DNA of 64,000 nt from Myrica gale (GCA_963930655.1 OZ005614.1:1302001-1366000), one strand, 5' to 3'. Shown: positions 12,490-25,899, counted from the first letter of the stretch. The notes: a model not told the origin generated them from the letters alone. A program made the numbers and translations.

Positions 12490-13398
12490 TATAACAATAA
12501 AATATTTTATAACAATTTCAATTTGGATACATTAAAAAACCGAACACATTATACCTTTGATTCTATGAATCCTATCATAACTGAGCTCGATAATACTTTA
12601 GAGAATGAAAATCAACTATCGACATTTATGTGTAAAAATTGTAACAATTTTGTAAGGAATTCATCTTTTAAATTTAATTTCAATATATATCACTACAAAA
12701 AAAATTCAAAAGGTTAAAGGAGAAAATAAAAAGATAAAAATAAATATTAAGTTATTTAATTGAATAGTTAAGTAATAGTAAAAGAGGAACAGTTAGAAAA
12801 GAGACTCATGCCTTCTGGGACTTGTGCATCTGAGATAAAAGTCCTTCAAATTTCGAAATTTTATTTGAAAATGTAGAGTCCTACCAGTGAGTAGATTAGT
12901 AGAAGATGTGAACTATATATTTTTAAGTAAGGACGGCGGTAGGGCAGAATTTTATTAAAAAATCTTCACGTGTTTGGCTAAAAAGTCTTCACCTGTTGGC
13001 TGAGGAATGCGGTAGTCAAGTTGATCAGCTTTATTGTTTGTTTTTAGAGAAAATGGTGTGAATCTGTACGGTTCCAATACTTCTTTATGCTACCGAGCTT
13101 CAGTAATTCACATTTTGCAATTTCTTTTAAGTTTTCATATTCTAAGGATTTATGACTACTATCTTGTGATTGTTTCTCATGCGGAAAGCCCTGTACGTGC
13201 AACAAAGAACAGGAAAAGTAATGGAGAATATTCATACGTTTATGCTACGTAGTACCTCATGTCTATGGAACAATTTTTTGGACAGGGAATATCGGGTTCC
13301 TAGCAGATTGGCGTTAACTGTTTCTGCAGATTAGTGTGCTTTTCATACAACTCTACGATCTCTGAAAGTCATACTTATAAGTGTTTCTTCTATTCCAG

Positions 13399-16300
13399 GA
13401 AACCAATATGTATAATTATTATCTAGACAGTCTACCACCGATTATGCCTGGCAATGCTACAAATGAAGCACAAGATCAGCTACCCCTGTTCAATTATCCT
13501 CCTCTTGCATTCACATCACCACATGCAACAAGTTTGCCGAATGGGTCTTTCATCGAACTCTTTTAGTCTTTTATCGATTATTATTGTTTCATATTGTCGT
13601 GTTTGGCTTGGAGATCATCGATTACATGACAATTATAATGCGTATCAGGTCTCAACACCCTCGACCAACCAGTACAGAAATATCTCTTAATGATGGCAGA
13701 GACAAGAATGCTGCTGCAGGTGGTCCTGGTGAATCTGAAAAGTCTCTTGCACAGTTATTCAGGGGGTTGAGCACTGATGATTATATCGACGATTATACAA
13801 GAACTCAACCCTTACTTTCCTCAGAGTGTGTTGATCAATACTTGGTTGATCCTTTCGCAGTGGATTCTGTGAATTCTGCGGATTCAGCCAATCTATCTTC
13901 AAAACAAATTAAGAATGTGCGTATTGTCATTACTACTTTGTTGTATTCATACAAAGAAATCCATCAAATTTGGAGACAAAAATGGCATGAGGGAGGATGA
14001 AGGGACAGAATCTGAAGGTTTATGTGCTCGTGTAATGTAGAATTTTACCCTGAAAATGTTTAATGGAGAGAGAGAGAGAGAGAGCGAACAGCATGGCCAT
14101 GATTTTTTGCACTACGTACGCGTTTTTGTTGCCATTGTTCACGAACTTTGAAATTGCAGAATGCAGGAGGTGGCCAACAGGAAGATCAGAACTATAGTTC
14201 TCAATTACTGTTCGAACCCTCACAGATTCAGGTTCCTGAAGATAGTGGCGAAAATGTGGAAGCAATCCCAGTACATTATAAACCTGTTGAGAACCTTACC
14301 ATGCATTATCCTGAGGTATAATCTAGCTCATCTCAGACTTGCATCTTTGTACATTAATACTTCGTGGGATATTGTACATTTATAGTATCGTAAATCTTAT
14401 TCAATTCATAAATGGACCAGCAGCTTTGAAGTACTATCATGCTATGGGCCTGTGGTTCTGATGATCGATATAATGGTACTTTCATCACTTAATGCCTTCG
14501 GCTGTGAAAGGTTATAGATTATGGGCTGACCACCTTCATAGCGTTCCCAGCTTTGGGCATATTTTAGATAATCTAATCTGAATTTCATAACCTAGACCTA
14601 ACAATTAACCTATTTTCACTGTCTTCTGGGTGCCCACTTAGCTGTCCTAGCATTACAAAAGATACAAAAGGAACCTCAAATGGGAACGTGATCAATTAGG
14701 TCTTCCGTTCAATTAGCATCTTTAGAAATCATAAAAGGGTATGCTTCATATATAGACTAGGCGAGGTAAATCATGTATTGAATCAGATACCGAGGAGTAC
14801 TCCTAAATCTTCATGAAAAGGCTCTAGGTGATGATTGAGGGAAAAATTGTTATAGATTGTGGCAGAAGGCGCTAGTACCTGGATTTTGCTTGAGTAGTTG
14901 TGTGGCAAACTTTGCCGTGCATTAGGCTCAGGCCTCAGAGGTCGACAGTGTTGCCCTTTTCAAGAAAGTGCTCCTGAAGTTGGACATCTGATTAAGGCAA
15001 TTCATGCTTAAGTACAATCTGGCTTTACCTTTAGGAACATCTCTTGACCTCTGTGTTACCAAAGGAAAAAGGACGTATAAGTGAGCTCATCACAAGTTAT
15101 ACGTTCCTTTTCTTTTTATTGCATTGTACAAATAATTCATTAATAAAACGTGAAGTTTGTTTTTTCTTTTTTAATAAAGACGGCGGAACGTCTAAATTTT
15201 ATTAAAAATCTCTCACTTGGGAGGGTGTTTTTTTGGGTCTTAATATAAAGCCATCATTACCAGCAAAAGAAGCAGCTTTTTGGTCGTTGAGGTTGTTTTT
15301 TGTTTTTTCAGTTGACAGCAATGACAGGTGCAGTGTTGGATACTCTGGAACCATCGCCTGCAGATTTAGATGGAACATCCAGCAAGAGAGAATTGGTCAC
15401 ATTTCGCGAATCCAAGACTACTTTTATTCCTCCTCGATATAGTGGAAAGTCTCCCTTGTCAGGTTCCAAGCCATCAGGTAGTGGCTTGCATTTGCCTAGC
15501 ATAGTGAATGATGTGCCAAGAGCAGCTGGAGTCACTGCAAACGTAAAACCAGTAGCCGATGCTTATATAGGAGGTCTACACGGGATGAAACCTGCATCTT
15601 TCCTGAGCTGTAATCAACTGGAGAACATGAAGAGTTTACCAGTATTACCATATGCAGTTGGGACGGATTCGGTAAGGAGTAAGCCTTCAAAAGCTGCAAG
15701 TTCTTCCTCTTCTAAGCCTCCTCAAACTACAGAATCTCTGAATATGTTGAACCCTATGGAGCATCAAGAAATTCTAATTGGTAAGATGAAATTTAGTTCT
15801 AACCTTTCAGACAGTTGTGAGTCCAGACAATATATCCCCAACAAGAAAAGGTGAACATCGACAATTTTCTTAAAACCCTCATATTCTTACTCTTTTTGTG
15901 TAACTAATAATTATGTATGATTCTTCAGGAAGACAACTTTGAGCGAGAGTGGTGTCAAGCATTGCAACTGTAAGAAGACCAAATGCTTGAAACTGTAAGT
16001 AAATTAATATACATAAAAAATTAAATGTTTTCAAATTTTGACATCATATATAATGATTTTCTTTCTTTCTCAGTTATTGCCAATGTTTTGCTGCTGGAAA
16101 TTACTGTACTGAATTTTGTGCTTGCCAAGAGTGTCATAACGGAGCTGACTATGAAGATATAGTTATTAAAACGCGACAGGTGATTGAATCCCGCAACCCA
16201 ATTGCATTTGCTTCCAAGATTGAGCAACATATCAATCAGTTTATTAATACGGTATGAGATCCTTTCAGTTCAATTTTATTTGTAGTCTCAAAATTAGTAA

Positions 16301-17737
16301 TTTGATGTATTAGATTTTTCCAACATAGGAAGCGGGAACTCGAACGACATCATTCTCAAGGAGGCACAAGATAGGCTGCAATTGCAAAAAGTCATTGTGT
16401 CTGAAGAAATATTGTGAATGCTTTCAGGTCTTTATTACTTTTTACTGATTAATATCCGAGCATGCGTGTTACTATTTTTTTTACTTCCAATCAGTTTAAT
16501 GGAACATTAATGTGCTTCTTTTTCAAAAGGCTAATGTACCATGCTCCACTGAATGCCGATGCGATGGATGTAAAAATGTTTGTGACAAGAATGAAGGTAC
16601 GAGCAATCATAAGAAATTCTATCTTTAATATGATTAGTTAAGAATTATTACATCATTGTCATCATAATCAAGTTTGTCTTATTGTGCATCATAATATGTT
16701 TGCATGCCCAAAATAAATGGTGTCAAATTAGTTGCACTAGTCTGTACTTATAATAAATTTGTGTTGTTGGCTCATCAGAATATGATGCTACTAAGCATGG
16801 CGTGGACAAAGGAATGGTTAATGACAGAGCTGATGAAGGCATATTTTATCCTGAGTCGTGCCATTCACACAATCCCGATGACAGCACAAAGTAAGATACC
16901 TCCAATGATAGACATCTCACTTTTTAGCTCAGCAAGAATAAATACATAAAGATCCAGGGTCCTAGATCTAATTTTGAACTAGTTTGCTGATTCTCATTTT
17001 TTTTTCTGCTGAGCTTTAGTCATAGGATGGTTGAACCACAATTCCAGCTTGTTTCAAGTGGTTACCTCCAAGAGCTTGCCATCTTATCATCTAATGTGGA
17101 TTCTACACACATGCTTCTGCAAACAAATAATGAAGAACTAAACGTAGGTTCTTATGATTGGTCACTGGATGACAATATCCTTGGAATGGCGCACCAATTC
17201 CCACCAGGATGGGATACACTTATAAATCAGCGCCATCTAACTCCTCTATCAGATTCCCCATTGATGTCCATGGCTCCTTCAACTTCATCCAGAACAAGGG
17301 ATTTGACATACACCTCACAAATTCAACTTACCCCTGGTACTGGCTATGTCTCGTCTGGTGTTTCCCCTCAGTGGCGCAGTTCACAAATTACTCCCATGAC
17401 TCGGTTAATTGGGATTCTTGGGACCCAGTCGCTTCATTCGTTTAACCCTAACTATGGGCTTTATTACACACTGGAAGGTGACACTCCCGAAATGCTGAAG
17501 GATAGTTCTACATCAACAGAGAATGTCAAAGTAAGTTCCCCAAATCAAAATCGAGTTTCTCCTCCGAACAGCCATATGCACGAGCTTGGGTCAAGCTCTT
17601 CAGGGCCCTTGAGAAGTGCCCACCAGATCAGTCTGCACTCTGTCCCTCCTTTCCCACCTCTTGCGCCCTGCATTGATTCCAAAGGCAGTACCGATAGCAG
17701 TGCTAGCAAATTTGAAAATGGCAATAGCAGCAAATGA
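13399..17737 (+). CDS. CPP/TSO1-like CXC (CRC-domain) transcriptional regulator
   Basis: Exons: 13399-13544 (weakest), 13649-13916, 14160-14315, 15312-15850, 15929-15994, 16074-16251, 16329-16427, 16530-16596, 16779-16890, 17020-17737 (stop). All junctions keep phase, giving about 779 residues from the first Met at 13408; a further upstream exon is possible. The CRC domain lies at roughly residues 380-505: a first Cys-rich CXC block ([16 protein letters not shown]...), a spacer with [10 protein letters not shown], and a second CXC block ([17 protein letters not shown]...). These bind zinc and CHR-type DNA sites in tesmin/TSO1/LIN54 proteins, partners of DREAM/MuvB-like cell-cycle complexes. 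The N-terminal FTSPH motif and the C-terminal [13 protein letters not shown] motif also fit plant TSO1/TCX. The first exon is much diverged from TSO1, so which paralogue this is remains open. Confidence 0.88.
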
Positions 17738-17758
17738 TGGATGTATCTGGAGATTTAG

Positions 17759-17849
17759 GTGGGTCCTCATTTTTCCAATTGTCATTTCCAATATGGTTTA
17801 AGTTGTATTACTCGTCCGTATGCTAATATTTGTCATTTTCTTGTTTCAG
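17759..17849 (+). other. Probable 3' UTR intron of the CXC gene
   Basis: Twenty-one bases after the stop codon comes a GTGGGT donor (17759), and 91 bases later a pyrimidine-rich acceptor TTCTTGTTTCAG. The stop-to-junction distance is well below about 50 nucleotides, so splicing here should not provoke nonsense-mediated decay. The transcript probably ends near 18110, where AATAATAAATTCC offers a polyadenylation signal. Confidence 0.5.
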
Positions 17850-18824
17850 CACACCCCCATGGTCCTGTAGACAGTTACACAAGTGACGGCATGCGTTCGA
17901 GAATTTGTGGACAAAGTTGCTGCTACAGTCACTAGTCTTTTTTCTGTTCCTTTTTCCTTTCTTCTAAGCTGCTTTTTTGGGTTTCATTACTTTGTTTCTA
18001 GTTTTTAGCTCTTCTTTGTTCGAGCAAATGATGTCTTAGGTTGGATTCTACATGTTTTGTGGAACAAACTTTATCATTAATGTCCCTGTTTCACTGGACA
18101 ATAATAAATTCCTTAGCTGAACCCGAAGTTGAATGACTTTGATTCTATGTTTCACAGCCCGATGTGTAGACATATTTTTTTCGTGCTCTGCAGCATCACT
18201 ACAACGTACTGAACTTCAGAGAAGACACGGAGAAACTTAACCCAAAGAAAAATACACCTAATTTTCGTTTCAAAATACTATACTAAAGAGTAGTTAGAGG
18301 ATTTAAAATGTACTCTTTCTTTTTCAAAAAAATTACTTCTACCCAGGGTGTAACCTAGGTCGAGTACGAGCTGAACTTGAGCCCTTAGTCTCAACAACCT
18401 AAGGGCAATTATTCAGCTCAGCTCAACTCAACTCCATTGCAACCCACAATTTCTAGGGATTATTCTGCATTCCAAAATACTTCCAGTGCTAGTGTCAAAA
18501 ATATTATCACCTTCATCATTGTCAAAAACAACGAGACACAAACAAAATTTCAATGACAGAAATCCCCCCTCCCCCCTCTTTGTTTCCTCCTAAATGACCA
18601 TCACAACCCCACCAAAAATATCGAGGAAAAAGAAAATAAAAGAGGAAAAACCAACAACACAAATTCCTTAGTGACCAGGAAAAACCAAAACCCGGGGAAA
18701 TTTTTATTTAGGAATAGAGCAACCAACCATACAACCAACTCCCCCCATCTATTCTAGAGCGTCACTGACTCACTTTGAACCTTTATTTCATATGCTTCAC
18801 CTCCAACCAGTCCCGCCAGTATGA

Positions 18825-21800
18825 TCAGGATCCCTCCAGCCCCAAAGTTGCAGTCAGCCAATTACACATTTCATCAGTCTCTTGGGGGACTGTATAGTGA
18901 CCTAACCTGCAAAGCAACATTACATATGAGAGACTAACCGTCGAGAAGAACAAATACCATAGACCTTCCAGAAGGTTTGAATACCCATTGTAAGTTCTAA
19001 ACGTAAGATTTTGAAATCCAGCTGAGCTTAAGGCCAGAGCTGATCTATTTCCATGTTCATAAGCAACCACATCATCGCCTGCAGCATGAGAGTACTGTGA
19101 TTATTACACCTTGTTTTTTTTTTTGTCTCATCTATTGATAAGCTTTGAAGACAAAAAACACAATGGTACACCAATTGCATCTTAGAAGATTTTTAGATGA
19201 AGATTTAGTTAGAAGAATAAATATAGCTCAGCCAAGGTAAATTCATAAACTTACGAATATTTGAGATGGATGACAGAGAGACAAAACTAGCAATGGGAAC
19301 TTTGGTAATGACTAACTATGAGTTTCACTGGAAGCTCCAACAAGGAAACATAAAAGTTTGTGTGTATACTTGTGTGCATATGCATGGGTGGGTACATTAG
19401 AGAGAGAGAGAGCACTGCCCCCCCCCCCAACAAAATAGTTCTCTTACAACAAGCTGATTATGGAAATTGAACTAGAATTTACTTATCATTAGAAGCAATT
19501 TTAGTATTCCCAATCCGAGATTGACAATGAGAACTGGAACAAACTAGAAATCTAAAAGGCTAAAACAAAACTGTAATATTCAGCTGCATTTGAGTATCGG
19601 CGGCTTGGCCACAAGAATTAACTAACCAAGAAGGCCAGGAGACATTACAGTGAAAAATAAGTTCAAACTACATCACAAAAATCTGACAGATCAATATAGA
19701 TACCTAACCCATGACAGAGAAAAATGGGTAATGATGCTGCACGCCTTGTGGCCTCATGTGACCCTCCCACTCGGTTCCGCAAGATCCTACAAAACACCAG
19801 CAGATACACGGCTTATATTTCTCAATGACAAAGAGAACATGGCTGATAGTGTTTATAAGCTGGTGTGTGAGTGTATCAAGTGTCTGTCTGTACACATGTA
19901 TATCACGGAAGCCAAACCTTGAACATGGGAGCCAGCCACTAAGACCAACAATGGCACTTAGGTTGACTCGATAAAGATTTCCATTCGCATAGTTCCCTGA
20001 AACATAGCACATGGCAGAGTAGAGGGCCGTCGCAGCACCCATACTAAAGCCCCCAACACCGATTTTAACTGGAAAGTAAAGGTAAAATAGCATAAGCTAT
20101 GGAGTAATAGTAACACCCCACAAAACACATAAGTCGATATGCACCTGGGATGGCATAAAAACATTCAAGAGATGCATGTTCACAAGGGTCAAATCCAAAT
20201 ACCCAAACTTTATCCTACATACTTCCTAGGAGAGTAAAGTCAACTTCCCCCTCCCCTCTTCCACACTCCCGTCCAACTGAAAGTCAAAAGGTCACAAACT
20301 TCCAATTCTATGGCATTAGCAATCATAGACATCCTCCTCAAAATTATAATTTTCCTGAAGAACTATTATGCTGCTAAGTTGCTACATTAAAATCAGAGTT
20401 ACAGGTTGAAGATTTTTTTTTCTTTTGATTGGCAACTAACAGGCTGAAAAAAAATAATTACAAGGGACCTAGTATCTTTCTTCTGATCTCGACATCACTG
20501 AAGAACAAGAAGGAACAAATTAAAAACATACAGGTGTTACATTTGGCTGAAGATTAAGCCTTATTATAGATTTCAGAAGAGAAAGGCATTTGTCAGAAAA
20601 AAACACCAATCGCACACGTCAATATTGCAACAATCAAAAAATTCTCATAGAAAATTTTAAAATTATTGTCCTATATTCAAGAATATAAAGACCTATTATT
20701 TTTTAAAACATTTACATGAGATAGTTCTCTATGTCCAACTACATTGAAATTTTGATAAGCAAAACGGTTATGGAACACAAAATTAACTCCATTTGCAGGT
20801 TTTGCAAAATAATGCTGTAATTTTCATTCAAGAGACACCAGGTTGCAACTTGAAAACACACCCCTCACACACATGTATAGTCCCTTTATTTTAAACTCTT
20901 CAACTGTTATGTCTATTGCATATAATAAAAGCGAACAGTGTTAAAAAAATATCAAGGACTCAAAGTTGAAACCTACTATCAGCAGGCTCTGTAGATAATA
21001 GGTTGGCAACGTGTGCTGCTGAAGCATCTAATCCCACCAAATCATCAGGGGCATCCTCTGAAAAATCTCCTACATCGAACCCTGATGTAAATCACCAAAG
21101 CACTTTAAATATGTTCTTCAGGGATCCAAATGGAAAATTTAAAATCGAATCAGACATTAAATTCTTGGGATAGAAACTACAGTAAATCACTGGATAACTT
21201 ATATTTGGTGTGTGCACTGCAGAATCTTAAAACTTGCAGTCAGCGTGAGTTTAATCGTCTCCTTGAAGAGAACAGGAAAAGAAAAAACAGAGAAATTTTT
21301 AAAACAGTAAATCTTACAAGCAGTGCAAGGAAATCCACCAAATATTTTTACCGGCCGAGTAGGAGCAGTGGGGCATATCCATTTTATCTGAACCATTAAT
21401 TTCAAAAGAAACAAGTATTAGGGCTGCTGGTGATGCATATTGCATGTGCATAAGTTTGGAGGTGATTAAGAAATCTGAGAAAGAACACTTGTTCTTACAT
21501 TTGGAAGAGGAAGGGTTTCCAATAGCTGGGACCAGCTGCAAAGCAAAGATAGAACAATTTACGTTAGTCACTGTTGGCAACCTCCATTCAACTGGTAACA
21601 TACTTGCTGGAATAACAGAATGATATAATTGAATTGGTAAGAGGGCTGCCAGACCTCCTGAAGTTTGGAGGTCAATAACCACGTAATAAATACTCAATAT
21701 AAGCCTATCAACTTTCTGACCTTGGGACCACTTACTCTTGACAAAAATTTTACAAACCCTACAAGATGCCAATAGAACTTTCTCAGCTCAATCTGCTGTT

Positions 21801-22899
21801 TTTATATCTTAGCAGAATGATAATTAATTACTCAAGCACTATTATTATATCTACCAATTGACGAATACTATACTTATGTTTGCCAAGTTTAAAGGACAAC
21901 CAAGCCACTGAAGAAGTGGTCCCCCATTCTAGGCAGTGACATACAAAGTTGTGGATCCAAGTCTTCCCACAATAGCTTTGAATCGAAAAGAGAGGAGGTA
22001 GAGTAAGACAAATAGACTTTCTTTTAGTTGGCAATACCATTGGCCTCCCCCATCAAGAATGAGAATCCTTCCGGAAAGGGAAAGAGATGGCAAATACCTT
22101 AATTTAACGACAAACCTCTCAGCAGAACAGGACAAGACATTGACATTCTCTTACTCCCTATTGGTTTTTTGGTACCAAACAAGTTCACCACTATCAAGGA
22201 AAGCATATGCTAAAGAAAAAGAGAGGGACGACTCAAACCAAATGCTGTTAAAAGGTATGGAATAAATATATTCATGTAGATGACTATTAAATCTCAAACT
22301 CTTCAAATTCGTAATTCTAGATCCATGCACGTTCACAGAGCTATTAATGAGCAAAAGCATGATAGTTATACCACATCGTCACATTGAGATACCAAGCTAC
22401 AACTAGATTACAAGGACGACTTTGAAATCCACTAATTCACCAACTCACGGAACACTATAGAGATTCATTTGCAAAAAGATTTTTTTTAAAAAAAAGAGGT
22501 TCAAAATGGGAACTAGTAAAGAGAAGAAACATCTTAAAACCCTCACTGCAAAATTGCCAGTTTCGGAAAAGATACATACAGTAGAGAACTACCATTCTTA
22601 CCTTGAACCCTTATCCCCGAGGCCATGCAGCCAAACTATAGTGACCTGGTGCATCCCTTTGGGCCTGACCACATGGGTCCTTCCAAACTCGAAAGTCCTG
22701 GTAGCAGTTCCACTACCTGAAACATTGGAGAAACAAAGCCATTACGAGAACCTGATTGCATAAAGATGAATTAACTAGCTACAACCAACAGCATTACTCT
22801 GTACTAACCGATATTTAAGCTTCATACATACAAAGAAAACAGAGACATTGGCAGGGACAAAAACTAACCAGAACCTATATCGGAGGTACCGTAGCTCAT
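18825..22899 (-). CDS. Acyl-protein thioesterase-like alpha/beta hydrolase
   Basis: Nine exons on the minus strand: 22899-22875, 22716-22602, 21536-21500, 21387-21318, 21081-20977, 20068-19918, 19786-19704, 19078-18985, 18906-18825. All junctions keep phase, and the product is 253 residues. It begins MSYGTSDIG and reads through WLHGLGDKGSSWSQLLE, PTAPTRPVKIFGGFPCTAWF and GGFSMGAATALYSA to LGHYTVPQE. The catalytic triad is visible: Ser126 in GFSMG, Asp197 in HGLGDD and His230 in LGHYT. This is the lysophospholipase/acyl-protein thioesterase family, which removes palmitate from cysteines or hydrolyses acyl esters, usually in the cytosol; no signal peptide is seen. A 5' UTR acceptor at 22960-22961 shows at least one leader intron; the first leader exon, probably near 23.5-23.7 kb, was not resolved. 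Confidence 0.93.
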
Positions 22900-22999
22900 T
22901 CTTCACACCCAAATATTTGCACAGTGCAGGCCACGTGCCGCTATAGTTAAGATGAGCTCCTGCAATGAACAAAATCAACATTGGCCATCTCTACTTATA

Positions 23000-24950
23000 C
23001 CCCTATGGAAGGGTGAAAACGAAAAAGAACAAACGGATCCGCATCAGCTATTGCTGCTTACACCCGTTACACACTTGAAGCTTCCTAAGTTCCTATAGAG
23101 CTCATGGAAAGTGAAGGGCACCCAAAAAAGAGAGAGAGAAAAATAAGTGGGGCGAAAAGGCAGGAACTCTTTATGAGCAAAGAATCCTCTAACATATCAA
23201 AGCACGTCAATGCTGAAAACGAGCAAATAGAGATTTAGTTAGCAATGCACAGAGTGAGGGAATATATGCTAGTGAAAAGTGAAGCACTTAAACATTGCTG
23301 ATCGAAAAAAAAAACCACCCAAGAATATTAACCCGATAAAAAGAGAACATTTCTTCCTTCCCCGCTTCCGCTCTTACACCCACAAAGGCGTTTTCACAAA
23401 TATTTTCTTATGAATGACAGATAACCATTAACTAAGAAAACCCGAACTTCAAATATTCACAGGCCAACGAGGTAATGGAAGTGGTGTGAACTTGCAGGTA
23501 CAGAGAAGATCAGATTTTGCTGCAAAAAAACGAAATACTATTGAATATGAGGCGAAAAGGTAAAGTGGGGTTTAAGCTTTTTGTACCAGGTGTGGAACAA
23601 ACCCAAAAGCATATGGGATTTTCTCTTTCCTCTTCGACTTTGCCTTTCGCTGCTTCCCCGCAACGTTCTCTAGCCTCCTTTAGTTTTGTTTGTTCATACT
23701 TCGTGAATAAACTTAAAGGCGCTACAGAACTTTCCGGTGCGATAAGTGTAAAATTTTATTCTTTATAATTTTTCGCATCATTATTTTTTATCATAATAAA
23801 TATTAAAAATTATTTATTTTTATATTTTTTAAATTTAATATTCTAAAATTTTAACCATCAAATAAGTCCAAAAACCACTATTTATATGACTAAACTGCCC
23901 TTGAATATTCGAAAAGCTACTATTTGTATGACTAAACAGCCCTTCAAATATGTGTTCATTTCCATTTTTTGTAGGTAATTTCCAACTCTCTTAATTTTTG
24001 TTCTTTTTAAGTCCCTCCAGGCTACAGCACCGCCGCAGGTAATTTATTTACACCAAGCCAAACCAAAATACAAATAAGCAATAATTAAATACGTATTGGC
24101 TGGTGAACTTTTACTCTCTCCTTATCACATGCCTAGACCCTAGAGCCTATCTCAAACTTCTTGATATGAAATCAAAGAAACTTGAGTCCACCTTCTTCTT
24201 GATACCATATTCAGTAAAAGGTTCATTAACTAGACTTGGCACCAAATTTCAACAGTCATATGGCAAAAGAATGGGCACGAGGCATTGAGGCTGTCTTTCG
24301 AAGGCATGCATGTAGCATTCCTTCGATGCCTTGTTTTGAGCTTTAACTCGTGGGACCAAATTATGAAGAATGTGTAGCATCGAGGGCGGCGTTCAATTGT
24401 TACACGTTGGGCGATTGAGACATCTCTGCAAATCCCATGTTTCATTCCGTTTGTTATAATGCGGTGCATACATGCATACATGTGTTACACATCTGCAAAC
24501 CCAAGTAAGAGAGCCACTTGGCAATGGTTGACAAATTTTGAATGACAATGTTGACAACGACGGTGATTGGCTAATCAAGATTGCACATCAAATTTTCCAA
24601 TAAATCGCATAAAATCTTCTGAGCATATATTAGAGAGAATTGTCCTCATTATGAAAAAAACAATAGAAACTGCAATGTTGAAGAAAATGAGACTTTAGTC
24701 CGTGTCCGAGTCATAAACAATATAAAGGGGACCAATTCCTAAGAGAAAATAGCAAAAAAAAATTATTATGTAATGCAAAAAAAATATCTTAGAGTTAAAA
24801 TATTGAAAATTAAGGACTAAAATAATAAAAATATATTATATTGAAATACAGTATCGTGCTATTTGTTTAAACTATTAAATGCACAAGCATAACTCCTAAA
24901 TACCTTCACTCCCTTTTTTCAATTGCTAAATTCTATAGATGAAAACATAT
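23000..24950. other. Promoter/leader region of the thioesterase gene and intergenic spacer
   Basis: About 2 kb without a recognisable coding exon. The left part should contain the leader and promoter of the minus-strand thioesterase gene. From about 23730 the sequence becomes AT-rich and transposon-like, with a short duplicated segment (23875-23960). No other gene is seen. Confidence 0.45.
23875..23960. repeat. Direct repeat, about 49-base period
   Basis: Two similar copies of a segment containing CTATTTATATGACTAAACTG (second copy CTATTTGTATGACTAAACAG) follow each other directly. It is probably part of an old small transposon; the AT-rich stretch just to the left (23740-23870) resembles MITE interiors. 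Confidence 0.6.
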
Positions 24951-24954
24951 CTCC

Positions 24955-25330
24955 CTCGGATCTTAATTATCTACTTTGCCTAAATAGATAACACCACAAG
25001 CAATACGCCGCATCCTCTGATACATTATTTTCCAACCACTCATATTCTTTGAACTATGACTCCAAAAAAGCCCTCATTCGTTTTTCATATTGCTTCTTGG
25101 AAAAATCATGCAAAAGCGGTTGACAATGATCTTTTATCAAATATTTTCTACGAACTTCATCCATAATCCCAACATAATATATTATTCAATGGATTTATGT
25201 AACCCTGGGTCAGCAACAATATCATCCGGATTAAATAAAACACGAGGTCTTTTTCGAACTAGTAGTTGTCTCAGAACTAGCAGCCACATTAGGAGTATTA
25301 GACGACCCTGCTGATTTTTTTATAAAAAAT
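24955..25330 (-). mobile_element. Decayed hAT-family (TTF-type/ZMYM1-like) transposase N-terminal fragment
   Basis: Reading the minus strand from about 25320 downward, in two alternating frames, gives RKRPRVLFNPDDIVADPG, then DEVRRKYLIKDHCQPLLH, then EYEWLENNVSEDAAYCLWCY. This order and wording are characteristic of the TTF-type zinc-finger region at the N-terminus of plant hAT-like transposases. At least one frameshift and two stop codons interrupt it, and the dimerisation domain is absent, so it is a non-functional fragment. No terminal inverted repeats were identified. Confidence 0.75.
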
Positions 25331-25521
25331 TTATCAATTATCTAAACAAAACAAAACAAAATTCATCAATATAATTTCACAAGTCACAACCTAAGGTCAT
25401 AATCACAATTTCGCAACCTAGTCATAATATTCACAATTTCAATATAACTTGAAAATTGTATATTAATAGCATATCAACTATTGCCTGGATCAATTATAAG
25501 TTACGTTTTACGGTAGACATA

Positions 25522-25894
25522 TTAATTAAAAAAAATCAACTTCTTGCATTGGTCCAGGGCCCCGGTTGGACCCCCCTCCCTCCACCACTCCTTGTAGTAG
25601 GGCTGAGGCCTCGTAATCATGCTGGCGGCCGGAGATCTAGGGTATAAATCACGAAGCAATCCGTCAGCTTGCTGAATTTGCCCTTGAAAAGCTTTGTAGC
25701 ATAGCATAAATTAGTGACATTCTATACCATATGCTGTACAGGAAGCACCGACCGGAAAAGCCAGTGGCCAACGCCTGTCTTCTTTCTTTAGAGGCTCGCT
25801 CGAGTTGGAGAAGAAATACGTCTTTGCTAGCTAGCTTTACCGCACCTTCCTCATGCATTGACAAATACCAATCATCTCTTATCACAGAGCTCAT
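25522..25894 (-). other. Unassigned open frames, possible small gene or gene fragment
   Basis: A minus-strand frame at 25894-25664 (76 codons, from an ATG) and an overlapping frame at 25707-25522 have a higher GC content than the surroundings and a non-simple composition. Pieces such as ITRPQPYYKEWWREGG look protein-like. I do not recognise a family and see no splice sites that join the two frames cleanly. It could be a gene fragment carried with the neighbouring transposon debris. Confidence 0.2.
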
Positions 25895-25899
25895 GTAAC

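Larger units (their letters stand above)
8720..13398. other. Intergenic, no gene recognised
   Basis: About 4.7 kb of AT-rich spacer between the divergent zinc-finger and CXC-factor genes. Open frames at 9491-9793 (minus, 100 codons), 9650-9892 and 10690-11022 have no recognisable motif, and those at 9491-9892 overlap each other antisense. Two AT-rich direct-repeat patches are listed separately. The undetermined first exon(s) and promoter of the CXC gene should lie in the right-hand part, roughly 12.8-13.4 kb. Confidence 0.5.

Noticed and set aside
15163-15212. Shared GACGGCGG...ATTTTATTAAAAA motif, also at 12935-12965, considered as retroelement ends
   Set aside because: Only a few dozen bases are shared and no tail or target duplication was found, so I could not assign an element.
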